Positions 12,812 to 23,860 of a stretch of DNA of 64,000 nt are shown here, in pieces (within the stretch, counting starts at the first letter, position 1; each line of letters starts with the position of its first letter). The notes under the pieces are model-generated. The model saw only the letters and a program-made list of their open reading frames with translations, was not told the origin of the DNA and did no database searches. Source of the stretch: Lineus longissimus (Eukaryota; Nemertea; Pilidiophora; Heteronemertea; Lineidae). Where the stretch lies: the NCBI RefSeq assembly GCF_910592395.1, contig NC_088308.1, positions 2,792,001-2,856,000 on the forward strand, written 5' to 3'. Both the position numbers and the translations under genes were made by a program.

Positions 12812-12865
12812 CTTTGATCCCCGTTCATTGAAAATAATCTCTACGTCTAAAATGGGGCCAAAATG
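12812..12865 (-). CDS. Rbfox: RBFOX coding exon 4: central RRM, 54 nt
   Basis: This exon encodes 18 residues (137-154), HFGPILDVEIIFNERGSK, corresponding to vertebrate QFGKILDVEIIFNERGSK. It forms the end of helix 1, strand beta-2 and the loop leading to RNP1. The acceptor is GTTTTTCCAG and the donor GTGAGT, both strong, with phase 0 at each end. The exon is exactly 54 nt as in vertebrates. The Lys-to-Pro change after FG (residue 140) sits in the loop before beta-2. Strong splice sites here contrast with the UGCAUG-occupied sites of the following exon and suggest a constitutive exon. Confidence 0.97.
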
Positions 12866-15800
12866 CTGGAAAAACAAAAATTCATGTATTAATTATGGTA
12901 CGTGGGCATTGAATTTCTACATCCTGAAACAAAATTATTAGCATTATTCAAATACACTCAATAAAGTTTTGATATAATCAAAAAAAATTCAACACAAGTT
13001 CCCAAAGTTTCAATTCTAATTATTTGTGACGAGAATTGAGATTGTCGTCATTCTTATCTCTCAATAATTCAAAACCCAATTTTCTCAGAATTTCCTTCGG
13101 GGTGAAATCAATGATATTCTGGCATCTTACTTTGAACTCTTTTGAATGTAATTAGGTGCCCCAGGTAAATTCTCAAGACCATTCATGGCCTAGAGAGGAG
13201 ACTTTCAACATTAAGGTAGCTACATCGAAAGCCACATGCACAATGTAAAAGTAACAAAATAAGATCCTAGATGTTTTAGATCTAAAAACATTCAAAATTG
13301 CTGTTTAGGCATTCCCGCACTACTAATAATGCAATTATTGCATCAAAAACATAAAATCTCAGAAAATGGAACTGTTGGTTGACATAAGGTTATTCAATTT
13401 CTTTCTCAGCAACAACAGAAAAGGAAGATGAATTTGAATAAAAATATTCCCAACTATGACAAAGGGTAATTTAATTCAATATAACTTATTTCCTTTGCAA
13501 CCCCTTATTCTTTGGTGGATATGTCAAAGGTATTAGCATCTGTGTAACAACAACACTCCATTATGCTAGTTCAAAGCATCATTTTGAAGTTGGATCAGCC
13601 TCAGGAACTCAATAGAGACAACTTCTGAAGGACCTCAGAACAAGACAGGGTAACGAACTGTTACAAAGCAAACAGCTCTACAACAAAAACAATGTCAATA
13701 CCAAATGGTGAACAATTTACAAACAACTCAATTTTTTTGCCTCCACATCAGTAAACGTTTTCATCACTGAAATGTGCATGAACTTTTTCGAAGATTGCAC
13801 CCCAATGAGACTCACGTTTTCCTCATTCAATCTCCAATACAAATAAGCCTTTCAGGCAAGTGGTAAGACTTCATTGGAAAATCACTAAGATGACAATCAA
13901 TAACATGCGGTGAAAAAGCCGCAGAAACCTGATAGCGTGGTCGAGCAATAAATCTGTTCGCGAGACCTTGATGTCAAAGAAAACATGCAAACGATATGTA
14001 GTATGACTTGAAGCTTGTTAACCACCAATACTTCTCCATTGAATATTTTCAATGTAATGAAAGATTTGAGGAGGACAATGAGGAACTGGATCTCAGCTTC
14101 CGATATCGTGATATCAGGTGACATGAAAACATGATAACATGACATTTGATGTTTGATATTGATGGTGTGACTGACAGTATCACAAAGATACAATGATAGT
14201 TTAGTTAGAGTGAAACTCTACATCAGCATCTTACGACCATGTCCAATGCCAATTAACATGCTAGCTGCAGAAGTACTATTTCATCTTGGAGCCATGTATA
14301 CCAAGATGCACAATCTCAAGTCTCAAGTGATGGAACATTGTATCTTGACCAGGAGCATTAATAGCCAGAAGCACTTTAAGACACAGAACTAAGAAGAAAG
14401 ACCATTAGACACTCCTTCACATTGATCATTGCACCGATTAATTATCCAAGTTGCAATGTTGCATACCTTTGTCGGAGAATGCTGTTATTGGACTTGAGAT
14501 GTTGGTGATGGCATGTTATATACAGTGCATGCAGTGCATACAATCGTAATCGCATGACACCGACGATAGATTCTGCTGAGGATGCTAGCATGTCAGGATG
14601 ATGTTGGCAAGTTTGTGCTAACACAGGGGTTGATACTCAGTCAATATTGGCTTGCTGGCGTGCATGACAAGAGGTGGGTAAGCTAGAATCAAGAAGTCAG
14701 GAGGGACTTGAGATAATGGCATATTTAGCCGAGTCAATGCACGCAGGTTTTTTTTCAGAATTTCCCCGCGTAAAAACAACTAGCAATATCCAAAGGTCTC
14801 ATGATGGTAAGTTATAGCCTGACATTTTGGCTTCTCAATTTATACCACAATGAAACCACAGGGAATACTACAGCCCCAGTCACAATTGAGTCTTCATCAT
14901 TTCTTGACAGCACTGATAGCTGATCAAGTCTCCAATCAATACCCCTATTTTCCCTCATGAAAGGGCGCCAAACCATCTCAAAACAATCAAGTATGGTAAG
15001 AAACAGAGACCCCAGAGCACTACCAATACCCCAAGAGTCAAATACAAGCCAGGATATTAACTAACAGATTCTATCAGGAGAGTCAGTCAATTTTGAATTT
15101 GGGTTCCAGCACTTCCCAATTATCCTCGGAAAATTGACGGCCACATTAGAATGCATTGATTGGGACCCAGTGGATGAATCACATTGTGAATACAAAGATA
15201 ATTGTAAGGTGGCCTCGCTGAGCCTGGCGATGATTGCAGAGTGCCCTGTGTTGGTCTGGTCTGGTCTTTGCTTCCCTTGCAAAATCTTTATTGGAGCTGG
15301 CAAGCCAGATGTCTGCTATGCCGGTCTGAATGGAACCAATGGTCAAAGGGCCAGTCATGGGGATGTGACATCCATATTGAAAGGTGAGAAACCAATATCA
15401 CGGATGTCCATTCAGACTCGGAACGTGGCCGAAGCAGCTGCCATGCTGACTTATTACCGAGTTACCACATTTCCGATATCAGAGGAAGGCATAGAACCAG
15501 GCACAGCTTCATTCAAAATATGAATATCTCTATCATAACCTACGTGGTTAAGGAGGTAGCAATGATTCTCCAGATATGTCACAATGGCAAAAATTCACAT
15601 CAATCACTTTTGAAATGAAGCCCTACTCTGATCTCCACTTCTTTCCAAAGCTACCTTGCATATCGTCACACCCAGAAGATATGGCAAGGATTCGCATTGA
15701 AGATGAGTCACCAACTGAGACCCCAGCATGTGATAAGCATACCAAATCAAGGGATTATGGAGATCTTATTGCCTTATTTCCTCAGGTCACATCCAAGTTC

Positions 15801-18800
15801 ACTGTACACAATTATCCTAAGAGTGAAATCTGATGATCTTTATGACTTCGGATGTAAACTGCTGATACTCTAATGCATCATCAATACCATAGCCGCAAAC
15901 AATCAGGATTTGGTGACTACTGTTGTCTGAATGGTAAAGTCGCTCAGACTGTGTCAAAGGGGAATGCTGTGAGAAATTGGAATCAGTGTAATTATCATGG
16001 AACGTTATTGACTCAACTGTAGATGATGATTAATGACAACCTAATTCCTTTTGATGAAAAACAATATCCAAAGGAATGATGAACAAGACTATAGGGCACT
16101 GCACTGGACAAGATTCTGCCAAAGTGGACGTTGTTTTTCTCAGGGACAGACAACAGCTTATGTGATTATATCTTTGTCCTATATGCCAGCTTCTTGTAGA
16201 AGCCAACAAGTTTTTATATCCCTAGAATCAGAAAGTCGTGACTATCGTATTAATGTAATCATTGTAATCTGTGCAGGGTACCATTTAGCTGGCCAGAGGA
16301 TTGTTCGTTGAGTCAACAAAACTGGAAGGGAAGCTGGTTTTGTGCTGTGGGCAGTATCAGTCCCCAGACCTTTCAGCAGAAAAAGACTGTTCAGACACCA
16401 GCCCTCCAGAGTTTCACACCACATCAATCCTATTTTATTGGATTTAATACAAACTGTACCGAGGGAGGAGCGATGGTAAGCCTTTGTGGTCAACATGGCC
16501 TTGGAAGCAACTGATGTCATATTTGCCGGCAGCCACATGCTATTTCTATTCTCACATTATGGGTGGTTAACTGCTGCAAAGGTTAGGATTGTTGCCTTAT
16601 CAATGACAAGAGCAGACAACCTCCTATCCCTGCCAAGATCTGCTATAACCTCATGTGACTGCCAACCTTGTGATTGTGCGATCATAAGCACTTTCACATT
16701 CTATTCATGAGATTACCCACAATCGTAAATATATCACATACTTGTTTGAAAACTGAGAGAATTATTGACCATAGTGTTAACAGCTGCTGAACTTGATAAA
16801 TGGCAAGCGTTATTCAAAACTCATTTATAGGCAACAACTGTCTGTGCTTTGTATATATATATGGTGATGACCCATACAATCTGTATGCAAAGATGGCATC
16901 ATGATGAACTCGCATAACATAAATACAATGTAAATGGTAATGTCTATGCCAGCATGAATGCATAACCACATATGCCACTGCTACAAGTTTTATCTCTGAT
17001 GCGCGTTTTTTTCTCCAAAGGCCGCTTTTCTCACTTCCATTCTGCTTTCTGCCTGAAACCATCCAGACAAGATAAAATCCATTGCATGTTTGATAAGCTA
17101 AAGTGAAAACCACATTCTCAGCTAACATTTTGCATGTTAGACTCAGCGAAGCACACAACGATAAGGCAAGCCTTTTCTTGCATCCCTAATAAGTCTTTCT
17201 ATGTGTCTCTGGTTGAGACTCGAGCATTGGCAAGGCAGTTCAGGCATTCCTTCCTCCTCACATATCACAGCCAAACTGGCAGAATCCAATTACAAAGAGA
17301 TGCAGACACGACGACTAGGAATGGCGGGCTCAGCTGCTCTCCCTCCACAACAAGAAGCCAGAGCAAAGCAATCGATTGCCTTGTCAAAGTTGAAACTGAT
17401 CTGCCAAAGGGGGTATGGATTTATCACCCATTTTATGATCGACTGAAGAATCTGCCTCACTATTAAGCTGTCGTTCTTGACATGCAAGTCTTTGGACTCG
17501 AGAAATCCCAGCGCCCTCAGCCACACTTCCATAGCAGCAAGTGCTTTCTCTCTCGTAGGTATGGTTTTCTAGTTTGCCACAGGAGATGGGAATTATCCCC
17601 TCCAGGAGTGGGAAGACTATAACACTTTTCTGACACAAACAATTCAAACAACTCTGACTAAACTAAAGTTGAGGTAAAGCTCTCGAGTGGAAACCAGCAC
17701 TTCGTCAACAAGAATGAGAAGCATTTGGACCCGAAGAACGCACTGAACAATCCTGATGAATATGGCTTCACTGGATGACCGCCATCATAACATTAGTGCA
17801 GCATCTCTGCATAAACTAGCTTTATTGATGTCACATTCTGCTTGAATGGATATCAAACATGACATAAGAGGATTTACTATCCCACAGCTAATGTCCGAGA
17901 AAAATGGATGAGACCTGGTGACATGACAGGGCATTACTAATAGAATCCAGTGAATGGATTTGATATTCAATCTCACTAATATGGTCACATCCACAGCTAA
18001 TGAATTGGCACTAAGTCTGACAAATGCGAATCTGTCCATTTTCTGATGGGTTTTGTATCCGCAAATATTTTTTTGTCCACCCTTTCACTGTACACATATG
18101 AAAAGAGCTTAGCGCTGTGCAGTTGCCATTTCTTTTACGGAGCAGCAAAGTCATCATTAATCTTGTTTGAGATGTGCACTGCACAAGATCTTTTTACTTC
18201 ATTTGGTTTATCTGTTGCCCCTTCTGATCACTTCAGGAAAGCAGCACAGTATCTGAGGTAATATCTGGGAGGAGACCGAATATTCATGTATTCGAATTGA
18301 TTCCTCAATCTGCCAATCATATCAGAAGCCAGCAGCCCCTCCAGTTTGTCCACTTAGACCTTCAAATGGTACAGCTTAAGGCGAAAACTCCAAGAATATG
18401 GCATCCACCTTGGTATAAATTCACCAAAGAGGGAAACACCGTGTGACATGAAAGAAGAACAAGGAAAATATGAGACTGTTTATCATGACTTCAATGCGAG
18501 TATAGTGTTGCCTTTATGATATTGCAAACGATTCGGTAACTTCATAAGGTAAATCTGAGACAACTGAGAAATCGGATGCAGAACGCAAAGCATTCCCCGA
18601 GGTGTTGGATCAGGTTGGATGGAGAGCTCCAGAAGGCCTACATGCGGAGATAGCTAGGACCATCAGGGGGTTCCAGGAGACCTTAGTAGATGGAACAGCA
18701 TTGGAGAACATTACCACAAAATCGCACCCACAATTCCTTTCAAACTAATCAAATTAATTCAACATAGTACAGCTAATATGGTTTTAAGACAGACTGACAG

Positions 18801-19215
18801 TGAATTAGTAAGGATTGGGTTATGACAGATAGAAGCTGGTCTAACACAAATCAACATTTCAGCTGAAATATTGATGAGAAATGACAATACAACAAGGTTA
18901 CGTTATTAAAGTGCAAGACCATTATGATCAATAAAACGACCAAACGACTTGCAACCGTCACCTAATATAAACTGTAGCCTGTACTTTCCTTTAAAATTTT
19001 GTGATCACCCAACTAGAAATTGACAAAATGAAGAACCTTTCTAAAAAAGCTTCTGCCGCAATAACAATGCTTCCAGATGAAGCTTTTTGACTGAATTTTT
19101 CAGTTAATTTTGGCAGTTGGTGTAAAATTCTGAGCAAGAAAAGCGCAGGCTGCAGGAGACTACACTTAGACATTGAGATGATTTCAAGTAATGGCGTATT
19201 TACATTTGGACTTAC
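12866..19215 (-). other. Rbfox: RBFOX intron between RRM exons 3 and 4
   Basis: A 6.35-kb intron bounded by GTAAGT (19215-19210) and TTTTTCCAG (12866). It contains several open frames of 80-130 codons on both strands (for example 15134-15523 plus), none resembling a known domain. A UGCAUG in the transcribed sense lies near 14528. No repeat family, RNA gene or additional RBFOX exon was recognised. Confidence 0.85.
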
Positions 19216-19347
19216 CCCCAGAAGTTGTCTGAGATCGGCCTCGCGGAACCTGAATGGGATATTTGATACGTGTAATCTCTTTGGACCTGAATTCGCACCT
19301 CCCGGTGATCCAACTGACGTGGTTGACTCTCCATCAAGGTCTGTTTG
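19216..19347 (-). CDS. Rbfox: RBFOX coding exon 3: RRM start (RNP2), 132 nt
   Basis: This exon encodes 44 residues (93-136). It begins QTDLDGES, continues through a Gly/Ser/Pro linker, and enters the RRM at PKRLHVSNIPFRFRE, which contains RNP2. H118, I122 and F124 match human FOX1 H120, I124 and F126, the RNP2-side RNA contacts. The acceptor is TTGTATTTTCCAG and the donor GTAAGT; phase 0 at both ends joins it to exons 2 and 4. With exon 2 ending in QQT, the junction recreates the TQTD seen in vertebrate Fox proteins. The helix-1 stretch READLRQLLG differs from the vertebrate RDPDLRQMFG. A second AG lies 7 nt inside the exon, but its use would break the frame. Confidence 0.96.
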
Positions 19348-19711
19348 CTGGAAAATACAAGATGACAAATTCATGAGAAGAGTGACGGCAAAGTACTTTT
19401 TGGGGCATTCTATCTGTTGATGAGAATGGCATATCATGTTGTTCATGTGTCTCTTTTGCTCTTACTGGACCTCAAGTATCAGGCTGAAATTGTGAAAAAG
19501 AGCAACTTCTCAGATCAAAGCACAGAAGAAAACTCCTCATAACTTCGGAAGGCCAATGATTTTTGAGGGTTAAACTTGGAATGTTATTTGATTTCCCCAG
19601 AGGACGAGAAATCCAATCGCTTCGTTGTGCTGAGCAAGCATCCAATTGATTCGAATGCCAAACAGACAAGTGTCAACTGATCAGAATTAGAATAAACCCA
19701 ACATGACATAC

Positions 19712-19927
19712 CGCATGTATAAAGGCGGGTTGTCCGGTAAACTGTGCCGGATCGATGCACTGGTTATTACCAATACTCGCTCCATTGAAAGGCTGGGGCA
19801 TCCGGTAGGGCTCTTGGAGGCAGACGTTTGCCATTTTGTTCACGGTGGTCATGGTATGAGGGGCAAGAGATCGGGTCGAACTGGTGCTCATCTGCATTGC
19901 GTCTGAATACAGCACATTACATGACAT
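19712..19927 (-). CDS. Possible alternative N-terminal exon of RBFOX
   Basis: A 72-codon minus-strand frame runs from ATG at 19927 to a GTATGT donor at 19711 and is phase 0, so it splices directly in frame onto exon 3 only 364 nt downstream. The end reads QFTGQPAFIHA. An in-frame TAG lies five codons above the ATG, as expected of a first exon with a 5' UTR. Alternatively, an internal exon could start after CAG at the second in-frame methionine pair (sense ATGAGCACC), but that acceptor has a poor pyrimidine tract. The peptide has no low-complexity bias, contains Cys, Trp-free Met/Asn/Gln-rich sequence, and I do not recognise it. Vertebrate RBFOX genes also use many alternative promoters and N-termini. 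Transcript evidence would be decisive. Confidence 0.45.
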
Positions 19928-20741
19928 GTTGTGGCAATTCTACAATCTCAACGTCAGGATAGTTGGACCATAATTGGACTCAAATAGAAACTGCACAAGT
20001 CAACACCAAGCACTACAATCCACAGTGTAGACACTGAATAGACATAAACAGAAGCGATGCACTTTTCCAGATGAAATCTTGATATATCTGTGACAGAGAG
20101 GTGAACACCTGAAGAAATATATCCACAAGTGACTCTTCCCGAAAACACAGCTACTTCCCCCAGAGAGCACGAACTGACTGAGACCAGGTGCACTTTTGAA
20201 ATTTTGTTACATCCATCCATTATAATTTTAATGGATATTCTGAAATATATATTGAACATTGAATAAATCTAAATACATCAAATTCCTCTGCAGAGACAGC
20301 AGCAACAGATGTCCGATAGCAAGCAAACAGGGATGCAAAATACATCCATGATTGAAAGCAATCCTTGAAGACTTTGGACATCTGAAAGGAGGATTACTTG
20401 GCCTATTTGATACGATTTTGGTTCCTCTGTTTAAGAATAACTGCGTGGATATTTATCAGAAATGCTTGAGATATCATTATACCAGCATCAACACATGTGC
20501 AAATCCATTCAATACCAGCTGTGTCAGCAGCTATCAAAAGGTTCATTTATCAACACACATAATTTAGCATCTCAATAAAATACAGAATATGGCATTGAGT
20601 GCATGAATAGGGATGAAGATACATTGCTTCGATGTGGGTGTATTGGCAATAGCTAATGGCTCTCAATTCATACATCAGCAGTGTAATTCATTCAATGTCA
20701 TATGAGCATCTCCTTTCACGTTATCGCAACAGGAAAATATT

Positions 20742-20964
20742 TGTGACCCGCTCTACCAAAACTAGGCGCTTGTCGCATCTGAACTTGACAGGTTGATACG
20801 GACTTGTTGTTCATTTCCCTATTGTAGACCTTTTGTTGAATGTGACCAAATCAGTTTGTAATAGATTTCACAAAAGGTCAACAATAGGGAAATGAAGAAC
20901 AAGTCCGTATCAACCTGTCAAGTTCAGATGCGACAAGCGCCTAGTTTTGGTAGAGCGAGTCACA
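20742..20964. mobile_element. Foldback MITE, copy 1
   Basis: A 223-bp near-perfect palindrome beginning TGTGACCCGCTCTACC and ending GGTAGAGCGAGTCACA. The arms are about 99 bp each with only about three mismatches by eye, around a loop of about 25 bp. A second copy of identical length lies at 34451-34673 in the same orientation of the loop. It has no coding capacity, so it would be a non-autonomous DNA transposon. No convincing target-site duplication is visible at this copy. Confidence 0.85.
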
Positions 20965-21233
20965 TTTTACAAGCTTGACGAAATAGCCCCTTGTTCATCT
21001 TTAAGGCCTCTTTGCCTGTTCAGAAGGGCTAAATCAATCGGGATAGCATGCTGTACATATGAATAGGTCAAGGTGACCTTAGGAGGTCCCCAAGGATATC
21101 ACGCAGGTGATTCAACAAGGCCATCTCAAGCAGAAATGTCCACACTGAAATCAATCAGTTACTCCAACTAGTTTCAGCATCATTAAGCCACGTATACTCA
21201 GCTCAGCATTCAGGTAACCTGTTGGTAATTATG

Positions 21234-21262
21234 TCTAAAATGCATTTCTAAAATGCATTTCT
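21234..21262 (+). repeat. Short tandem duplication (CTAAAATGCATTT)
   Basis: The 13-bp unit CTAAAATGCATTT occurs twice in tandem. It is a small local duplication in the intron with no evident function. Confidence 0.7.
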
Positions 21263-23783
21263 GGTTGAATGCGTTATTTCTGGTCGACTTCGCTATTTTG
21301 ATTAGATTGTTCAAGTGAAGGACATAATCATTGATCTAAAGTCTCAAGGAATGTCAGCATGTATTGACATTTTATCTGCTAAGAGAAGCATTGACAATTC
21401 CTGACAAGGAGAAAATCGACTAATTAAGGTAAACACTAGAGAGGTATAATTGAGTTCTCAACAAGATTCAGGCAAGACTGCATCTTTAAAGTCAAACATT
21501 AGTTAACCGAGGCAATCTTAAGCAGCTTTCAACCTCTTCATAGATGCAGAAATGTCATTTCAACCAACAAGTCCTTCTCTTTGTCATTTTTAATCTGGCG
21601 AATTACGAATCTCCTTTCTCTATTTTCTCGTATCGCAAAATCTCTGGAAAAAAATGCCTGCAAGAAATTTGCGGTTAGCAGTAACTTAGCATCCTGATGA
21701 CAGGTTGGTGTGATTAGATTCATTAGGGAGAACCATGAATGCTATCATGTGGTGGGAATGGTGCCTTAGAGGCGTGCTCATTAGTAGCTGTAACCAGGGA
21801 GCCTCTCCAACAGCATTTAGTCAGGAACAGGGACGGGAGCGTCCGTGCATGCTAATTGAAGGGTGCCGAGGTGAAGCGAGGACCATTACCCAAGAGGGGA
21901 AAGTAGCCACTCAAAGGTACAGAGAAGTTCTGATAACGAAGCAGTTCTTGATCTGACCAATACAGAGGAAAAACCTCAGAAGTTTTAGCTATTGAATGGG
22001 AAAAAATATGAAATGCACAGGCACAATGCCAGTTCTCTTTGCTCATTTCTGCCAACCATCAAATTTTCGTGAATCTCAAAACTAATAGCTGTGAAAATCT
22101 TATGGTTAGAGATTACCATTGGATACACAACTAGCATGTTAGCCACAGATCCCCACCAAATACCTCTTTCAAAGAGCAATATCAACTGACACCAAACCTG
22201 CCAGACAAGAGATCAAACCTTCACCACGTGCAACCAAAGACATTTTTAATACCAGTCTGAACATTTGAGCATGGCAGCAACCCTTGATGCAACTCTGAAC
22301 ATGACACAAACATCATTATAACTTCGTGAAATGAAAGTGGAACATTTTTGCAAACTGATCCACCAGAAATCTTAAGATGAATTAGATGAAGATGCAAACG
22401 TTGCAAATCTCTCCTCTGCTTTGGAAAGAAATGTGCCATAATTGGACCGAAGTGTTGCTAATTTATCAAAGAGGAACTGAAGACAACTCAACAAGGAGAA
22501 AATCAGCACCGATGGTTTGAAGTAACGAGAGCTTTGATGTCTGAATTGGTTACTTCGGGGAGAAGATGCAGAATCAGATGCAAAAAAGAAGAAGCAGTGA
22601 ACAGAATTTTACTTAAGGTTGATTAAGGAGAGACTAGCAAACGGATAGGAATTGGTTATAGCTCCAAGAGTAGATCTCAGTTTCATTTGACAGTGACGTT
22701 GGGAGAAGAGATCACACTTGAAGAACCCTAGAAAAAACACCATCGGATTAAGAGTGGCCATGAAACTTGGAAATCAGATCAAATTGAGTAAGATTGGAAT
22801 TAAATCCACCCAATGACAGGACTCCATGATTGGTGCCTGATCTATTACAGAGAGGTAAACAGAGACAGCATTTACTCAGTAAATGAGGATGTAATTACGA
22901 GATGATAGATGGGATGAAAGCACATCCGAACTAAATTGCGATATATCCGTCATTCTAGATTGTATGTCATTTCCACCACAAGGAAAAGGAGTTTGATACA
23001 CTTTTGCTTAAGGTGATGGTTCAGAGAGTAATGATCATGTTTTCATTGAGTAAGCTGTAACAGTCTACGAGTCCTTGGTACATTCCATTGAAATACTCAT
23101 TATTCAAGAGCCGCATTGAAGATACTCATTACGGGAGAGTGGCTGGTGATATTTGTTGCCAACTGTGAGCGGTGTGAAAGTCTTTAGTTTCGAGATGGTT
23201 GCAAAATGGATGTTGGAGACAATGTCTACATTGGTCTCTACATTGTCAGATTACCCTTTGACAAGACAATTCACCATGACTGTGGATTTAACATGATTTA
23301 CAAGTCTGAAAACCCAGAAACCACATTTTTGAGTAACCACCACACATGAAAATTATGATACGATACGATAAAGTACTTTACCAACTTTGAAAATGTTCTA
23401 TATAAACCATGACTTTTGCTCAGATTAGTGCTGACATCCTATAATTCCTTTGATGATGAATATAAATTTAGTCAGGTTTGCTAAAAATGACACACCTGTT
23501 TGACTTGAAAGCATATTGTGCGTAAATAGCCAAAAGCATGTCTGCCTATTTTCGATCCCCACGCAAAATATCAAATTACCACTCAATTATACTTTGGTCT
23601 GACAACATGTACTTCAGATCGCTATTACAAAGCCCGACAGTGTAACACTGATTTATAAATATACCAGTATATGCAACACACCAATACAGGTGATCAATAT
23701 CACTTTAAGGTGTCTTTAGAATTGGACAGCTTCAGATGAGTAGACTAGAGCATGGACTACGCCCAGCTTGGAATAGAGAGGAA

Positions 23784-23860
23784 GTGCAGTAGCACAGTGG
23801 AAAAGTGTCGGACTTGGGATTGGGAAGTCATGGGTTTGAGTCTTGGCCAGGGCTACTCGG
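23784..23860 (+). mobile_element. tRNA-derived SINE head
   Basis: The sequence has an A box (TAGCACAGTGG, 23790-23800) and a B box (GGTTTGAGTCT, 23833-23843) at tRNA-like spacing, in the order of an RNA polymerase III internal promoter. The anticodon arm is broken (TCGGA does not pair with TTGGG) and the acceptor stem is poor, so it is not a functional tRNA. It fits the 5' part of a tRNA-derived SINE inserted in the sense opposite to RBFOX. The tail is not delimited. Confidence 0.6.

Noticed and set aside
15134-15523. 129-codon plus-strand open frame
   Set aside because: No recognisable domain, inside an RBFOX intron, with an overlapping minus-strand frame; best explained by chance.
23784-23860. 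Functional tRNA gene
   Set aside because: The A and B boxes are present but the anticodon and acceptor stems do not pair; SINE-derived is the better call.
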